From NCBI GenBank assembly GCA_019802505.1, contig JAFMOC010000782.1, forward strand, positions 43,053-107,052: a stretch of 64,000 bases of DNA, read 5' to 3'. Below, in pieces: positions 11,730-22,926 of this stretch; position 1 is the stretch's first letter; each line of letters begins with the position of its first letter. Made by a program: the position numbers and the translations under genes. A model generated the notes under the pieces. The model ran no database searches, was not told the origin of the DNA, and was given only the letters and a program-made list of their open reading frames with translations. The DNA is from Corydoras sp. C115 (lineage: Eukaryota; Chordata; Actinopteri; Siluriformes; Callichthyidae).

Positions 11730-12077
11730 CCATCCATTCATTCATTATCTTCCGCTTCATCCTCTACCAGGGTCGCGGTGGGGTTCCCCATGCCCATCCA
11801 GGGGAGAACGCCTCGGGCGCCGGGCAGATACACCCAGGACAGGGCGCCAATCCATCGCCAGGCACACACCCACACACTCAAACACACTCTATATGGGGCA
11901 ATTTGGAGAATTCAATTGACTCGATCCCTGTTTTTGGACTGTGGGAGGAAACCGGAGAACCCGGAGGAAACCCACGCAGACACACGAAGAGAACATGGAA
12001 CTCCACCCAGATTGGGATTCGAACCGGGAATCTCTAGTGCTGAGAGGAGAACATGCTAACCACTAAGCCACCGTGCC
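11730..12077 (-). mobile_element. V-SINE with private variant, part of a spacer-linked pair
   Basis: Carries the variant cacgcagacacacgaagaga also found in the copy at 45612-45957. The following spacer (12078-12111) is shared with that locus too. Confidence 0.85.
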
Positions 12078-12111
12078 CCCTGCACATGCTTTTTATTAGA
12101 TTATTCTACTT
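12078..12111 (+). repeat. Unique spacer shared with 45958-45989
   Basis: Contains gcacatgctttttattagat and tattctacttcca between two minus-strand V-SINEs at both loci. Confidence 0.85.
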
Positions 12112-12436
12112 CCATTATCTTCCGCTTTATCCTATATTAGGGTCGCGGGGGGTTCCCCATGCCCATCCAGGGGAGAACGTTTCGGGCGCTGGGCAGATAC
12201 ACCCAGGACAGGACGCCAATCTATCGCTGGACACACACTCACACACACAGACACACTCTATATGGGGCAATTTGGAGAACTCAATTGACTTGATCCATTG
12301 ATCCATCAATCCATTTTTGGACTGTGGGAGGAAACCCACGCGGACACGGGGAGAACATGGACACTGGGATTGGAACCTGAATCCCTACCGCTGAGACGAG
12401 AACATGCCAACCAACCAATAAACCACCATGCCGCCC
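12112..12436 (-). mobile_element. V-SINE, second member of the spacer-linked pair
   Basis: A short internal duplication occurs at gatccattgatccatcaatcc. The head end is ataaaccaccatgccgccc. Confidence 0.8.
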
Positions 12437-13213
12437 ATAGTGTGCCCAATATAATCAAACCTAAAATACTTTAGAGAAGTCTGATCACACAGTCTGTAAG
12501 CCTCCATCAGATGAGATCAGATCATGTGATGAAAGCCTCTGGCCGGTCAGTACCGTCCGACGTCAGCCGGGCAGCACTTTGATCATTTTAGTCTGAGCTG
12601 GTATCACGTTCTGCACATATCTAAGCAATATCTAGGATTACAGTTTGACAGCATGGGACGGGACGGTGGGTCGCGCTCGGGTTTCATAGCGTGTCGCGGA
12701 ACGTGGGTTTGCGTTTCTGGCGCCTCGTGCCAGAGATTCACACAGAAGTGTCCTCAGCCCTCTGGCAACCTCGCTATGAAAGCAGATACCTCAATATGCT
12801 AATACTGCACCAGCTTAGTCTTCCTGGTGTAATTAGCCTAATAGCTACATTTGGTAATTAGTGGATAACTCGTAGAGGCATCGTGAAAGGAGCTTGTGCA
12901 CCGGGACTATTCACTCTGATTTTATTATTATTTTTACTCAAAAAGAAAACAGATCCTCCGATACGGATTGGAATAACCGTAAAGCCGCGGGTGTTCCAGA
13001 CAAGTCTGAGCAGTGAAGAGAAAAGCATGTATGGAATCTTTTTACAAACAAGAGTGTCTGCTTTCATTGGCTGCTTCATAGTACCATGGGGTAATAAACA
13101 GGAACCGGGCGTCAGGGTTACTTTCGCTTTACTTTTAATTGCCGTCTTTTTATTTATTTATTTATTTTTTACATACGTTAGAGGGTTTTTATTTATTGAC
13201 GTATTGCGGTTGG
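12437..13213. other. Intergenic; segment 12445-12565 has a diverged relative at 15130-15260
   Basis: Both segments share agaagtctgat, aagcct, gatcag, tcatgtgat, ggtcagt and gtcagc in order. An open frame over 12883-13260 has no protein-like character and runs into the next SINE, so I do not call a gene. Confidence 0.5.
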
Positions 13214-13533
13214 GGCGGCACGGTGTCTTAGTGGTTAGCACGTTCTCCTCTCAGCACTAGGGATTCTGGGTTCGAATCCCCGTCTGGGTGGAGTTTCCAT
13301 GTTCTCCCCGTGTCCGCATGGGTTTCCTCCGGGTTCTCCGGTTTCCTCCCAAGGTCCAAAAACATGGATCAAGTCAATTGAGTTCTCCAAATTGCCCCAT
13401 ATAGAGTGTGTCTGTGTGAGGGAGTGTGTGCCCAGTGATAGATTGGCGCCCTGTCCTGGGTGTATCTGCACAGCGCCCGGAAATTCCTAGTGCTGAGAGG
13501 AGAACATGCTAACCACTAAGCCACCATGCCGCC
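13214..13533 (+). mobile_element. V-SINE with an inverted second head at its 3' end
   Basis: A + copy from ggcggcacgg to cccagcgcccgga is followed at about 13485-13533 by the reverse complement of the first 50 bp of the head, giving terminal inverted repeats with only a few mismatches. The normal tail is absent. Confidence 0.85.
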
Positions 13534-13655
13534 CTATATATATATATATATATATATGTAGTTTAATAACCTGCCACATTAACCCTGTTTACAATAACTG
13601 CTCATTACATTCTAATACTTCATTTATACAATTAGGGGGGGGGGGTTCCCATTGT
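13534..13655 (+). repeat. Spacer of a 440-bp tandem duplication
   Basis: (AT)n then gtagtttaataac, ttacaataactgctca and a G-run. Repeated at 13977-14095. Confidence 0.8.
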
Positions 13656-13976
13656 GGCGGCACGGTGGCTTAGTGGTTAGCACGTTCTCCTCTCAGCACT
13701 AGGGATTCCGGGTTCGAATCCCAATCTGGGTGGAGTTTCCATGTTCTCCCCGTGTCCACGCGGGTTTCCTCTGGGTTCTCCGGTTTCCTCCCACAGTCCA
13801 AAAACATGGATCCAGGTCAATTGAGTTCTCCAAATTGCCCCATATAGAGTGTGTCTGTGTGCGGGTGTGTGTGCCCAGTGATAGATTGGCGTCCTGTCAT
13901 GGGTGTATCTGCCCAGCGCCCGGAAATTCCTAGTGCTGAGAGGAGAACATGCTAACCACTAAGCCACCGTGCCGCC
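13656..13976 (+). mobile_element. Second V-SINE with an inverted head, tandem copy
   Basis: Same structure and same join (cggaaattcctagtgctga) as 13214-13533, so the rearranged element was duplicated after it formed. The period is about 442 bp. Confidence 0.85.
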
Positions 13977-14095
13977 CTATATATATATATATATGTATGT
14001 ATATGTAGTTTAATAACATTAACCCTGTTTACAATAACTGCTCATAACATTCTAATACTTCATGTATAAAATTAGGGGGGGGGTTTCCCATTGTG

Positions 14096-14428
14096 TCGGC
14101 ACGGTGGCTTAGTGGTTTAGCATGTTCTCCTCTCAGCGCTAGAGATTCCTGGTTCGAATCCCAATCTGGGTGGAGTTTCCATGTTCTCCCCGTGTCCGCG
14201 TGGGTTTCCTCCGGGTTCTCCGGTTTCCTCCCACAGTCCAAAAACATGGATCAAGTCAATTGAGTTCTCCAAATTGCCCCATATAGAGTGTGTTTGTGTG
14301 AGTGAGTGTGTGCCCAGTGATAGATTGGCGTCCTGTCCTGGGTGTATCTGCCCAGTGCCCGAAACGTTCTCCCCTGGATGGGGGGACCCTAATAGAGGAT
14401 AAAGCTGAAAATAATGGATGGATGGACT
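14096..14428 (+). mobile_element. V-SINE with normal tail, third unit of the tandem series
   Basis: Preceded by the same spacer (13977-14095) but retaining the gaccctaatagagg tail instead of the inverted head. Part of the C-run region is deleted. Confidence 0.8.
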
Positions 14429-14549
14429 TACTGATTTTAAGATCAGAACTTTACAAACAGTTAATCAGTCTACAAGTCGAGGCAACAACAAAAGACAGAG
14501 CTCAAAACCTAATCTACCTTTTAATTTAAGGTGGAGGATGATGAGGGCC

Positions 14550-14584
<35 letters not shown>

Positions 14585-14643
14585 GCTACGTGACCTAAAG
14601 CAGGAGAGCGGCCAGAAAAATGACTGATTGTGCAAGAAGGACC

Positions 14644-14689
<46 letters not shown>

Positions 14690-15055
14690 GAGAACACGAT
14701 CTGTACGTGACACCTGGCAGAAGGGAACGAGGTAAAGAAAGCAAAAATGCTTGGCCCTCAGGTAACACAAAGCCGTTGTGCAGTCAGGCCTCCAGCAGAT
14801 CGGATGACCTATCCGAGATCAGAGGAGCATCTGCGGCGACGTTCTGCTCTCGCTTCTCTCTCTCTGTTCTTTATCAGTGAGCGACTGTCAGTATCTGGCC
14901 CTGAGCTCCTCATAGACAGATCTCCTAAAGCCAGCAGCAGCACCTGAGTGGGTTCCTCACAGTTCTGGTGGTTCAGCATTGTGCGCGGTCAAAAGTGAAC
15001 GTCGATTAATCTTAAAACTATCACTCTAATGTCATTGTGTTTGGATTTCAAATAT
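14429..15055. other. Intergenic with two (GT)n microsatellites
   Basis: (TG)n at about 14554-14580 and (GT)n at about 14645-14684. The remainder has mixed composition. It could hold the unseen first exon of the S100 gene at 20407, but no exon can be fixed. Confidence 0.5.
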
Positions 15056-15468
15056 CCTTTATCCTCTACTAGGGTCGGGGGGGGGGTTCCCATGCCTGTA
15101 TTTATAGTGTATTTAATAAAACATATAATAAATCCGAGAAGTCTGATTACACTGGAGAATTCCCGATCTTTAAGCCTATATTAGATTAGATCAGGTCATG
15201 TGATATCGGTGGTAAAAGCCTAAAAGTCTCTCGCTGGTCAGTCTGATGTCAGCTGACACTCACACACTCACACAGACACACTCTATATGGGGCAATTTGG
15301 AGAACTCAGTTGACCTTGATCCATGTTTTTGGACTGTGGGAGCAAACTGGAGAACCCGGAGGAAACCCACGCGGACACGGGGAGAACTTGGAAACTCCAC
15401 CCAGATTGGGATTCGAACCGGGATTCGAATCCCTAGCGCTGAGAGGAGAACATGTTAAACACGAAGCC
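15056..15468 (-). mobile_element. V-SINE split by a 160-bp segment
   Basis: The tail part (ctttatcctctactagggtc) is at about 15056-15098 and the rest at 15255-15468. The intervening 15099-15254 is related to 12445-12565. Confidence 0.65.
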
Positions 15469-15473
15469 ACCTA

Positions 15474-15668
15474 CCGAAAAGTTGGATTCATCCGGAGCGC
15501 AAGTGTGGATTTAAAGTGTGGGAGCACTTCACTTAGAACCACAACAATGTTGAAGCTTTTCACAACTGTACAACTGCTACACACCAGCATTTAAAGAGCA
15601 AACATCCACACGGCAACAAAACAGCCACGTAGGTTCGGTTTACTTGTTTGTTTTCTTATCTTAGCATA
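15474..15668 (+). repeat. Inverted duplication, arm 1
   Basis: From ccgaaaagttggattcatcc to ttatcttagcatattcattc. The reverse complement occurs at 18964-19169 with a few small differences. Both arms continue outward into V-SINE tails. Confidence 0.85.
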
Positions 15669-15793
15669 TTCATTCATTCATTCATTATCTCCCGCTTTAT
15701 CCTCCATTAGGGTTGTGGGGGGGGTTCCCCATGCCCATCCAAGGGAGAACGTCCCTTAGCGCTGAGAGGAGAACATGCCAACCACTAAGCCAC
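15668..15793 (-). mobile_element. V-SINE with large internal deletion
   Basis: Tail and C-run are joined directly to the head (gggagaacgtccc then ttagcgctgagagg). Confidence 0.75.
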
Positions 15794-15801
15794 CGCCCAA
15801 A

Positions 15802-16079
15802 AATCCATCCATCCATTATCTTCTGCTTTATCCTCTATTAGGGTCGCGGGGGGGTTCCCCATGCCCATCCAGGGGAGAACGTCTCGGGCGCTGGGCAGAT
15901 ACACACAGGACAGGACGCCAATCTATCACTGGGCACACACTCACTCACTCACACAGACACACTCTATATGGGGCAATTTTGAAACCCACACGGACACGGG
16001 GAGAACATGGAAACTCCACCCAGATTGGGATTCAAATCGGACCCTAGAGCTGAGAGGAGAACATGCCAACCACTAAGCC
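15802..16079 (-). mobile_element. V-SINE with smaller internal deletion
   Basis: The core is missing between ggggcaatttt and gaaacccacacgg. It ends at actaagcc without the terminal ggcggcac complement. Confidence 0.75.
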
Positions 16080-16170
16080 AAAATAGTTTACTTTAAATTA
16101 TTAAATCATCAGGTAACAAGTTGATATTTGGTGAAAAACTGCACTTTAACACATTAAAAAAAAAACATAT

Positions 16171-16381
16171 TTTATTGAGTATATATGTTGATTATATACT
16201 TTATTGAGCATATATGTTGATTATATATTTGATTGAGTATATATGTTGATTATATACTTTATTGAGTATATATGTTGATTATATATTTGATTGAGTATAT
16301 ATGTTGATTATATATTTGATTGAGTATATATGTTGATTATATACTTTATTGAGTATATATGTTGATTATATATTTGATTGA

Positions 16382-16417
<36 letters not shown>

Positions 16418-17408
16418 ATTATATATTTGATTGAGTATATATGTTGATTATATATTTGATTGAGTATATATGTTGATTATATATTTGATTGAGTATATAT
16501 GTTGATTATATATTTGATTGAGTATATATGTTGATTATATACTTTATTGAGTATATATGTTGATTATATATTTGATTGAGTATATATGTTGATTATATAT
16601 TTGATTGAGTATATATGTTGATTATATACTTTATTGAGTATATATGTTGATATATATATTTGATTGAGTATATATGTTGATTATATATTTGTTTGAGTAT
16701 ATATGTTGATTATATATTTCATTGAGTATATATATTGATTATATACTTTATTGAGTATATATGTTGATTATATATTTGATTGAGTATATATGTTGATTAT
16801 ATATTTGATTGAGTATATATGTTGATTATATATTTCATTGAGTATATATGTTGATTATATACTTTATTGAGTATATATGTTGATTATATATTTGATTGAG
16901 TATATATGTTGATTATATATTTGATTGAGTATATATGTTGATTATATATTTGATTGAGTATATATGTTGATTATATACTTTATTGAGTATATATGTTGAT
17001 TATATATTTGATTGAGTATATATGTTGATTATATACTTTATTGAGTATATATGTTGATTATATATTTGATTGAGTATATATGTTGATTGATTATATACTT
17101 TATTGAGTATATATGTTGATTATATATTTGATTGAGTATATATATATATGTATATGTTGATTATATATTTGATTGAGTATATATGTTGATTATATATTTG
17201 ATTGAGTATATATGTTGATTATATATTTGATTGAGTATATATGTTGATTATATACTTTATTGAGTATATATGTTGATTATATATTTGATTGAGTATATAT
17301 GTTGATTATATATTTGATTGAGTATATATGTTGATTATATATTTGATTGAGTATATATGTTGATTATATACTTTATTGAGTATATATGTTGATTATATAT
17401 TTGATTGA

Positions 17409-17458
<50 letters not shown>

Positions 17459-17830
17459 TATATATTTTATTGAGCATATATGTTGATTATATATTTGATT
17501 GAGTATATATGTTTATATATTTGATTGAGTATATATGTTGATTATATACTTTATTGAGTATATATGTTGATTATATATTTGATTGAGTATATATGTTGAT
17601 TATATACTTTATTGAGTATATATGTTGATTATATATTTGATTGAGTATATATGTTGATTATATATTTGATTGAGTATATATGTTGATTATATATTTTATT
17701 GCGTTTATATGTTGATTATATATTTTATTGAATATATATGTTGATTATATACTTTATTGAGTATATATATGTTGATTATATATTTTATTGAGTATATATA
17801 TTGATTATATATTTTATTGACTATATACAA
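16171..17830 (+). repeat. AT-rich 29-bp minisatellite, about 57 units
   Basis: Unit attgagtatatatgttgatt plus atatacttt or atatatttg; starts at 16174, 16203 and 16232 show the 29-bp period. Two main variants (ctttattgag and tttgattgag) are interspersed, with rarer tttcattgag. (AT)n expansions interrupt at about 16385-16413 and 17407-17452. Confidence 0.95.
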
Positions 17831-18160
17831 GCGCAGACATTCAAATTGCTCTGAATGCGATACGAAAACATGAGCGGTGTTAAGAAAAGCTGCATGTATC
17901 TCCGCAGGACGATGAAGAAATGCTTAGTAATGCACTTCTACACCCAGAGTCCCCCACTGAGTCTTGGTCCTCACAAGGTTTCCTCCTTAAAATAACAACA
18001 TAACAGGGAGTTTTTTCTTGCCACTGTCGCTTCGGCTTGCTCTTTGGGGGTTTAAAGGCTTTTCATTCTGTAAAGCTGCTTTGTGACAATGTACTACGAT
18101 AAAAAGCAATGTGTAAATAAATTACTTGGACTTGAACTCACTAATAACGGAAACATGTTA
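17831..18160 (-). repeat. Unique stretch, then inverted copy of the 7985 repeat (17945-18140)
   Basis: The reverse complement of cacaaagcagctttacagaa and gacagtggcaagaaaaaact is present. The first 100 bp look single copy. Confidence 0.6.
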
Positions 18161-18294
18161 AATGTCCAGCGATGGATTGGCGTCCTGTCCTGGGTGTATC
18201 TGCCCAGCGCCCGAAACGTTCTCCCCTGGATGGGCATGGGGAACCCCACCGCGACCCTAATAGAGGATAAAGCAGGAGATAATGAATGAAGGAA
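18161..18294 (+). mobile_element. V-SINE, 5'-truncated (tail half only)
   Basis: Begins at gtccagcgatggattggcg and ends in the (atga) tail. Confidence 0.8.
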
Positions 18295-18334
18295 TGTTAA
18301 ATGTGTTAAAAATCTTAAAATAATATGCTAAGAA

Positions 18335-18694
18335 GCGACACGGTGGCTTAGTGGTTAGCATGTTCTCCTCTCAGCTCTAGGGATTCCCGGTTCAGATCCC
18401 AATCTGGGTGGAGTTTCCATGTTCTCCCCGTGTCCGCGTGGGTTTCCTCCGGGTTCTCCGGTTTCCTCCCACAGTCCAAAAACATGGATCAAGGTCAATT
18501 GAGTTCTCCAAATTGCCCCATGTAGGGTTTGTTTGTGTGCGTGTCTGTGTGTGAGTGTGTGCCCAGTGATGGATTGGCGCCCTGTCCTGGGTGTATCTGT
18601 CCAGCGCCCGAAACGTTCTCCCCTGGATGGGCATGGGGAACCCCCTTCCCCCGACCGTAATATAGGATAAAGTGGAAGATAATGGATGGATGGA
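18335..18694 (+). mobile_element. V-SINE, full length, altered B box
   Basis: The B box reads ggttcagatcc, a change that the next copy shares, so the two are related by tandem duplication. Confidence 0.85.
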
Positions 18695-18699
18695 TTTTG

Positions 18700-18966
18700 G
18701 GGCGGCATGGTGGCTTAGTGGTTAGCATGTTCTCCTCTCAGCTCTAGGGATTCCCGGTTCAGATCCCAATCTGGGTGGAGTTTCCATGTTCTCCCTGTGT
18801 CCGCGTGTGTTTTCTGTGTGAGTGAGTGTGTCTCTAGTGATAGATTGGCGCCCTGTTCTGGGTGTATCTGCCCAGCGCCCGAAACGTTCTCCCCTGGATG
18901 GGCATGGGGAACCCCCCCGCGACCCTAATAGAGGATAAAGCGGGAGATAATGGATGAATGAATGAA
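18700..18966 (+). mobile_element. V-SINE with internal deletion
   Basis: Same ggttcagatcc B box as the preceding copy. The core-to-middle segment after tgtccgcgtgtg is lost. Confidence 0.8.
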
Positions 18967-19169
18967 TATGCTAAGATAAGAAAACAAATAAGTAAACCGA
19001 ACCTACGTGGCTGTTTTGTTGCCGTGTGGATGTTTGCTCTTTAAATGCTGGTGTGTAGCAGTTGTACAGTTGTGAAAAGCTTCACAACCACATGTTGTGG
19101 TTCTAAGTGAAGTGCTCCCACACTTTAAATCCACACTTGCGCTCCGGATGAATCCAACTTTTCGGTAGG
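18964..19169 (-). repeat. Inverted duplication, arm 2
   Basis: Reverse complement of 15474-15668; it includes a ttcacaaccacatgttgtgg variant that arm 1 lacks. Confidence 0.85.
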
Positions 19170-19385
19170 CGCCACCATTTTGTTGATGCGCCGACGCAAG
19201 TCATGCAAATGTACACATTTTCATAATCCGTTGGCCCAGTCCTAGTAAGGATGACTGATTTATAATGAGAGAAGTGTTTATTCTTAAAGGTGAAACCGCA
19301 TGTAACGTCTTCAGATGTCCCAAATGTCCCACACCATCATAGATTTATTACATTATGTCTAACAATTCGCATAATATAATATAGC

Positions 19386-19463
<78 letters not shown>

Positions 19464-19478
19464 TATATATATTATATT
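19170..19478. repeat. Non-coding DNA ending in a long (AT)n run
   Basis: (AT)n at about 19396-19469; no gene seen before it. Confidence 0.7.
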
Positions 19479-19830
19479 GCGGCATGATGGCTTAGTGGTT
19501 GGCACGTTCTCCTCTCAGCACTAGGGATTCCCGGTTCGAATCCCCATCTGGGTGGAGTTTCCATGTTCTCCCCGTGTCCGCGTGGGTTTCCTCCGGGTTC
19601 TCCGGTTTCCTCCCACAGTCCAAAAAACATGGATCAAGGTCAATTGAGTTCTCCAAATTGCCCCATATAGAGTGTGTCTGTGTGAGTGAGTGTGTGCGCA
19701 GTGATGGATTGGCGCCCTGTCCTGGGTGTATCTGCCCAGCGCCCAAAATGTTCTCCCCTGGATGGGCATGGGGAACCCCCACCCCCCGCGACCCTAATAT
19801 AAGATAAAGTGGAAGATAATGAATGGATAT
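19479..19830 (+). mobile_element. V-SINE, full length
   Basis: Head gcggcatgatgg to tail gataatgaatgg; 3' end faces the next, inverted copy 30 bp away. Confidence 0.85.
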
Positions 19831-19859
19831 TATATATTATATGATATTTTTATATATAT

Positions 19860-20203
19860 TCATTCGTTATTTTCCGCTTTATCCTATATCAGGGTCGCGG
19901 GGGGGGTTCCCCATGCCCATCCAGGGGAGAACATTTCGGGCGCTGGGCAGATACACCCAGGACAGGACGCCAATCCATCACTGGGCACACACTCACTCAC
20001 ACAGACACACATTATGTGGGGCAATTTGGAGAACTCAGTTGACTTGATCCATGTTTTTGGACTGTGGGAGGAAACCGGAGAACCCGGAGGAAACCCATGC
20101 GGACACGGGGAGAACATGGAAACTCCACCCAGATGGGGATTCGAACCGGGAATCCCTAGTGCTGAGAGGAGAACATGCCAACCATTAAGCCACCGTGCCG
20201 CCC
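19860..20203 (-). mobile_element. V-SINE, full length, tail-to-tail with the previous copy
   Basis: Together with 19479-19830 it makes a head-out inverted pair of about 725 bp, about 200 bp upstream of the first S100 coding exon. Confidence 0.85.
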
Positions 20204-20406
20204 GAGGTTATTTATTATTGTGAATAAATCACAGGAAAGATGTAACTATACCCTACAGTCACATCATACCCAACAACACCTCATTCCCGTGATTTACTCC
20301 CAACAATGCCACACTTTAATAATGCAGTTCATGAATTATGTAATTCTTATGTAATTATGTATCCAGTTCCATGCTTTCAATACGCTTTCTTTCTTTTTGC
20401 TCACAG

Positions 20407-20538
20407 GTGATCGCAAACATGGAAGGAGCCATCAAGACAATAGTGTCTGTATTCGTTAAGCAATCAAAAGGCAAGGAGAACCTCGGAGGGAAGGACTTCC
20501 AAACCTTAGTAAAGAACCAGCTGAACAACATCATGGCT
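20407..20538 (+). CDS. S100 family EF-hand protein, first coding exon (N-terminal half)
   Basis: The exon begins after a ttgctcacag acceptor and ends at gct|gtaaga (donor GT at 20539). The start chosen is ATG 20419-20421, giving 40 residues from MEGAIKTIVSVF to NNIMA. Helix I, the S100 pseudo EF-hand loop region (about residues 14-27, KQSKGKENLGGKDF) and helix II are visible. Upstream in-frame codons in the exon (GTG ATC GCA AAC) contain no stop, so coding could begin in an unseen earlier exon; S100 genes normally carry a non-coding exon 1. The intron is phase 0, as is usual in S100 genes. S100 proteins are small dimeric calcium sensors that bind targets through a cleft opened by calcium. The sequence looks nearer the S100A13/A14-like group than S100A1, but I do not assign a symbol. 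Confidence 0.85.
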
Positions 20539-20580
20539 GTAAGACTTTTACACCTAACTTCATTTTAATGAATCGTACTT

Positions 20581-20938
20581 GGGCGGCACGGTGGCTTGGT
20601 GGTTGGCATGTTCTCCTCTCAGCGCTAGGGATTCCCGCTTCGAATCCCAATCTGGGTGGAGTCTCCATGTTCTCCCCGTGTCCGCGTGGGTTTCCTCCGG
20701 GTTCTCCGGTTTCCTCCCACAGTCCAAAAACATGGATCAAGACAACTGAGTTCTCCAAATTGCCCCATATAGAGTGTGTCTGTGTGAGTGAGTGTGTGCC
20801 CAGTGATAGATTGGCGTCCTGTTCTGGGTGTATCTGCCCAGCGCCCGAAACATTCTCCCCTGGATGGGCATGGGGAACCCCCCCAGAACCCTAAAAGAGG
20901 ACAAAGAGGAAGATAATAGATGGGTGGTGGACTTGCAA
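20581..20938 (+). mobile_element. V-SINE, first of an intronic dimer
   Basis: The dimer 20581-21270 is flanked by a 13-bp direct repeat atgaatcgtactt at 20568-20580 and 21271-21283. It inserted 42 bp after the donor site of the S100 exon. Confidence 0.9.
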
Positions 20939-21270
20939 CAACGGGTGGCTTAGTAGTTAGCATGTTCTCCTCTCAGCGCTAGGGATTCCCGGTTCGAATC
21001 CCCATCTGGGTGGAGTTTCCATGTTCTCCCCGTGTCCGTGTGGGTTTCCTCCGGGTTCTCCGGTTTCCTCCCACAGTCCAAAAACATGGATCAAGACAAC
21101 TGAGTTCTCCAAATTGCCCCATATAGAGTGTGTGTGTGTGTGTGAGTGAGTGTGTGTCCAGTGATAGATTGGCGCCCTGTCCTGGGTGTATCTGCCCAGC
21201 GCCCAAAACGTTCTACCCTGGATGGGCATGGGGAACCGACCCACGACCCCAGAAGATAATGGATGGATGG
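20939..21270 (+). mobile_element. V-SINE, second of an intronic dimer
   Basis: Lacks the first bases of the head (starts gggtggcttagtagttagc). Shares the atggatcaagacaactgag variant with the first copy, so the dimer arose by duplication. Confidence 0.9.
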
Positions 21271-21377
21271 ATGAATCGTACTTATTAAGAGTCTGTCTAA
21301 GGTTTATTATCTCTACTGTTGTTCCTTTCAAGTGTCGTAGCTTTCGTCCTCCACCCCTTTTACTCCATTACTTTAAT

Positions 21378-21715
21378 TCCATCCATTATCTTCCTCTTTA
21401 TCTTCTACTAGGGTCGGGGGGGTGGGGGGGTTCCCCATGCCCATCCAGGGGAGAACGTTTCGGGTGCTGGGCAGATGCACCCAGGACAGGACGCCAATCT
21501 ATCACTGGGCACACACTCACTCACATACACACACTCTATATGGGGCAATTTGGAGAACTCAATTGACTTGATCCATGTTTTTGGACTGTGGGAGGAAACC
21601 GGGGAACCCGGAGGAAACCCACACGGACACGGGGAGAACATGGAAACTCCACCCAGATGGGGATTCGCCCTAGCGCTGAGAGGAGAACATGCTAAACCAC
21701 TAAGCCACCGTGCCC
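21378..21715 (-). mobile_element. V-SINE, B-box region deleted
   Basis: The text gggattcgccctagcgctg shows loss of the bases around the B box. Confidence 0.85.
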
Positions 21716-21759
21716 GAAATCTTTTAATTGATGGATTAAATCCATTTAATTTGCTTACA

Positions 21760-22109
21760 TTCATTCATTCATTATCTTCCGCTTTATCCTCTATTAGGGT
21801 CGTGGTGGGTGGGGTTACCCATACCCATCCAGGGGAGAACGTTTTGGGCGCTGGGCAGATACACCCAGGACAGGACGCCAATCTATCACTGGGCACACAC
21901 TCACTCACACAGACACACTCTATATGGGGCAATTTGGAGAACTCAATTGACTTGATTCATGTTTTTGGACTGTGGGAGGAAACCGGAGAACCCGGAGGAA
22001 ACCCACACGGACACGGGGAGAACATGGAAACTCCACCCAGATGGGGATTCGAACCGGGAATCCTTAGAGCTGAGAGGAGAACATGCCAACCACTAAGCCA
22101 CCGTGCCAC
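21760..22109 (-). mobile_element. V-SINE, full length with target-site duplication
   Basis: Flanked by the 14-bp direct repeat ttaatttgcttaca at 21746-21759 and 22110-22123. Confidence 0.9.
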
Positions 22110-22123
22110 TTAATTTGCTTACA

Positions 22124-22427
22124 GTTTGTGGTTTTTAGTAAATCGTGTCTGAATCGAATGGTTTGAATCGCGTTCTCTAAAGCCGTGACTGGAAACACCT
22201 GTGCTCCTCACGCACGCAGAGATTCACACAGCGGTCTCTGGAGTCAACTCGGAACAATGCGCTAAAGCAAAAGAACGCTCCAGCGAGCGGAAATTCGGCG
22301 AGCGGAAATGCTTTGATGATGAGCGAGGTCAAAGGAGAATAGCCAGAGCGGTGCGAGCTGACCGAGAGGCAACGGTAACCGTTCTGCAGAAAACACAAAG
22401 CCTAGAACCTTGGGGTTATTTTAAGAG
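22124..22427. other. S100 intron, single-copy-looking DNA
   Basis: GC-richer than its surroundings with a short gagcggaaat direct repeat. An open frame over 22201-22464 runs into a SINE and has no acceptor/donor support. Confidence 0.4.
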
Positions 22428-22440
22428 AATGGAATCATCC

Positions 22441-22756
22441 AGGGCACGGTGGCTTAGTGGTTAGCATGTTCTCCTCTCAGCACTCTGGGTGGAGTTTCCA
22501 TGTTCTCCTCGTGTCCCTGTGGGTTTCCTCCGGGTTCTCCGGTTTCCTCCCACAGTCTAAAAACATGGATCAAGGTCAATTGAGTTCTCCAAATTGCCCC
22601 ATATAGAGTGTGTCTGTGTGAGTGAGTGTGTGTCCAGCGATGGATTGGCGTCCTGCCCTGGGTGTATCTGCCCAGCGCCCGAAACGTTCTCCCCTGGATG
22701 GGCATGGGGAACCCCACCGCGACCCTAATTGAGGATGAAGCGGAAGATAATAAATG
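22441..22756 (+). mobile_element. V-SINE, B box deleted, with direct repeats
   Basis: The repeat aatggaatcatcc lies at 22428-22440 and 22757-22769. The head goes straight from cagcactc to tgggtggag. Confidence 0.85.
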
Positions 22757-22769
22757 AATGGAATCATCC

Positions 22770-22898
22770 AGGGCACGGTGGCTTAGTGGTTAGCATGTTC
22801 TCCTCTCAGCACTAGGGATCCCCCCCAATTCTCTAAATTGCCCCATATAGAGTGTGAGTGTGTGTGTGTCCAGTGATAGATTGGCGCCCTGTCCTGAG
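22770..22898 (+). mobile_element. V-SINE with large internal deletion
   Basis: The same agggcacggtggcttag start as the previous copy immediately after the repeated aatggaatcatcc, so tandem duplication is also possible. Confidence 0.75.
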
Positions 22899-22926
22899 TG
22901 TTTTATTTATTTATATCCATCCATCC

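Noticed and set aside
12883..13260. 125-codon + frame
   Set aside because: Ends inside a V-SINE, with hydrophobic runs from AT-rich DNA; no domain or splice support.
16171..17830. CRISPR-like regular repeats
   Set aside because: Units are contiguous with no unique spacers, and the genome is eukaryotic; it is a minisatellite.
22201..22464. 87-codon + frame with charged residues in the S100 intron
   Set aside because: No acceptor or donor in the right phase and it runs into a SINE; inclusion would disrupt the S100 fold.
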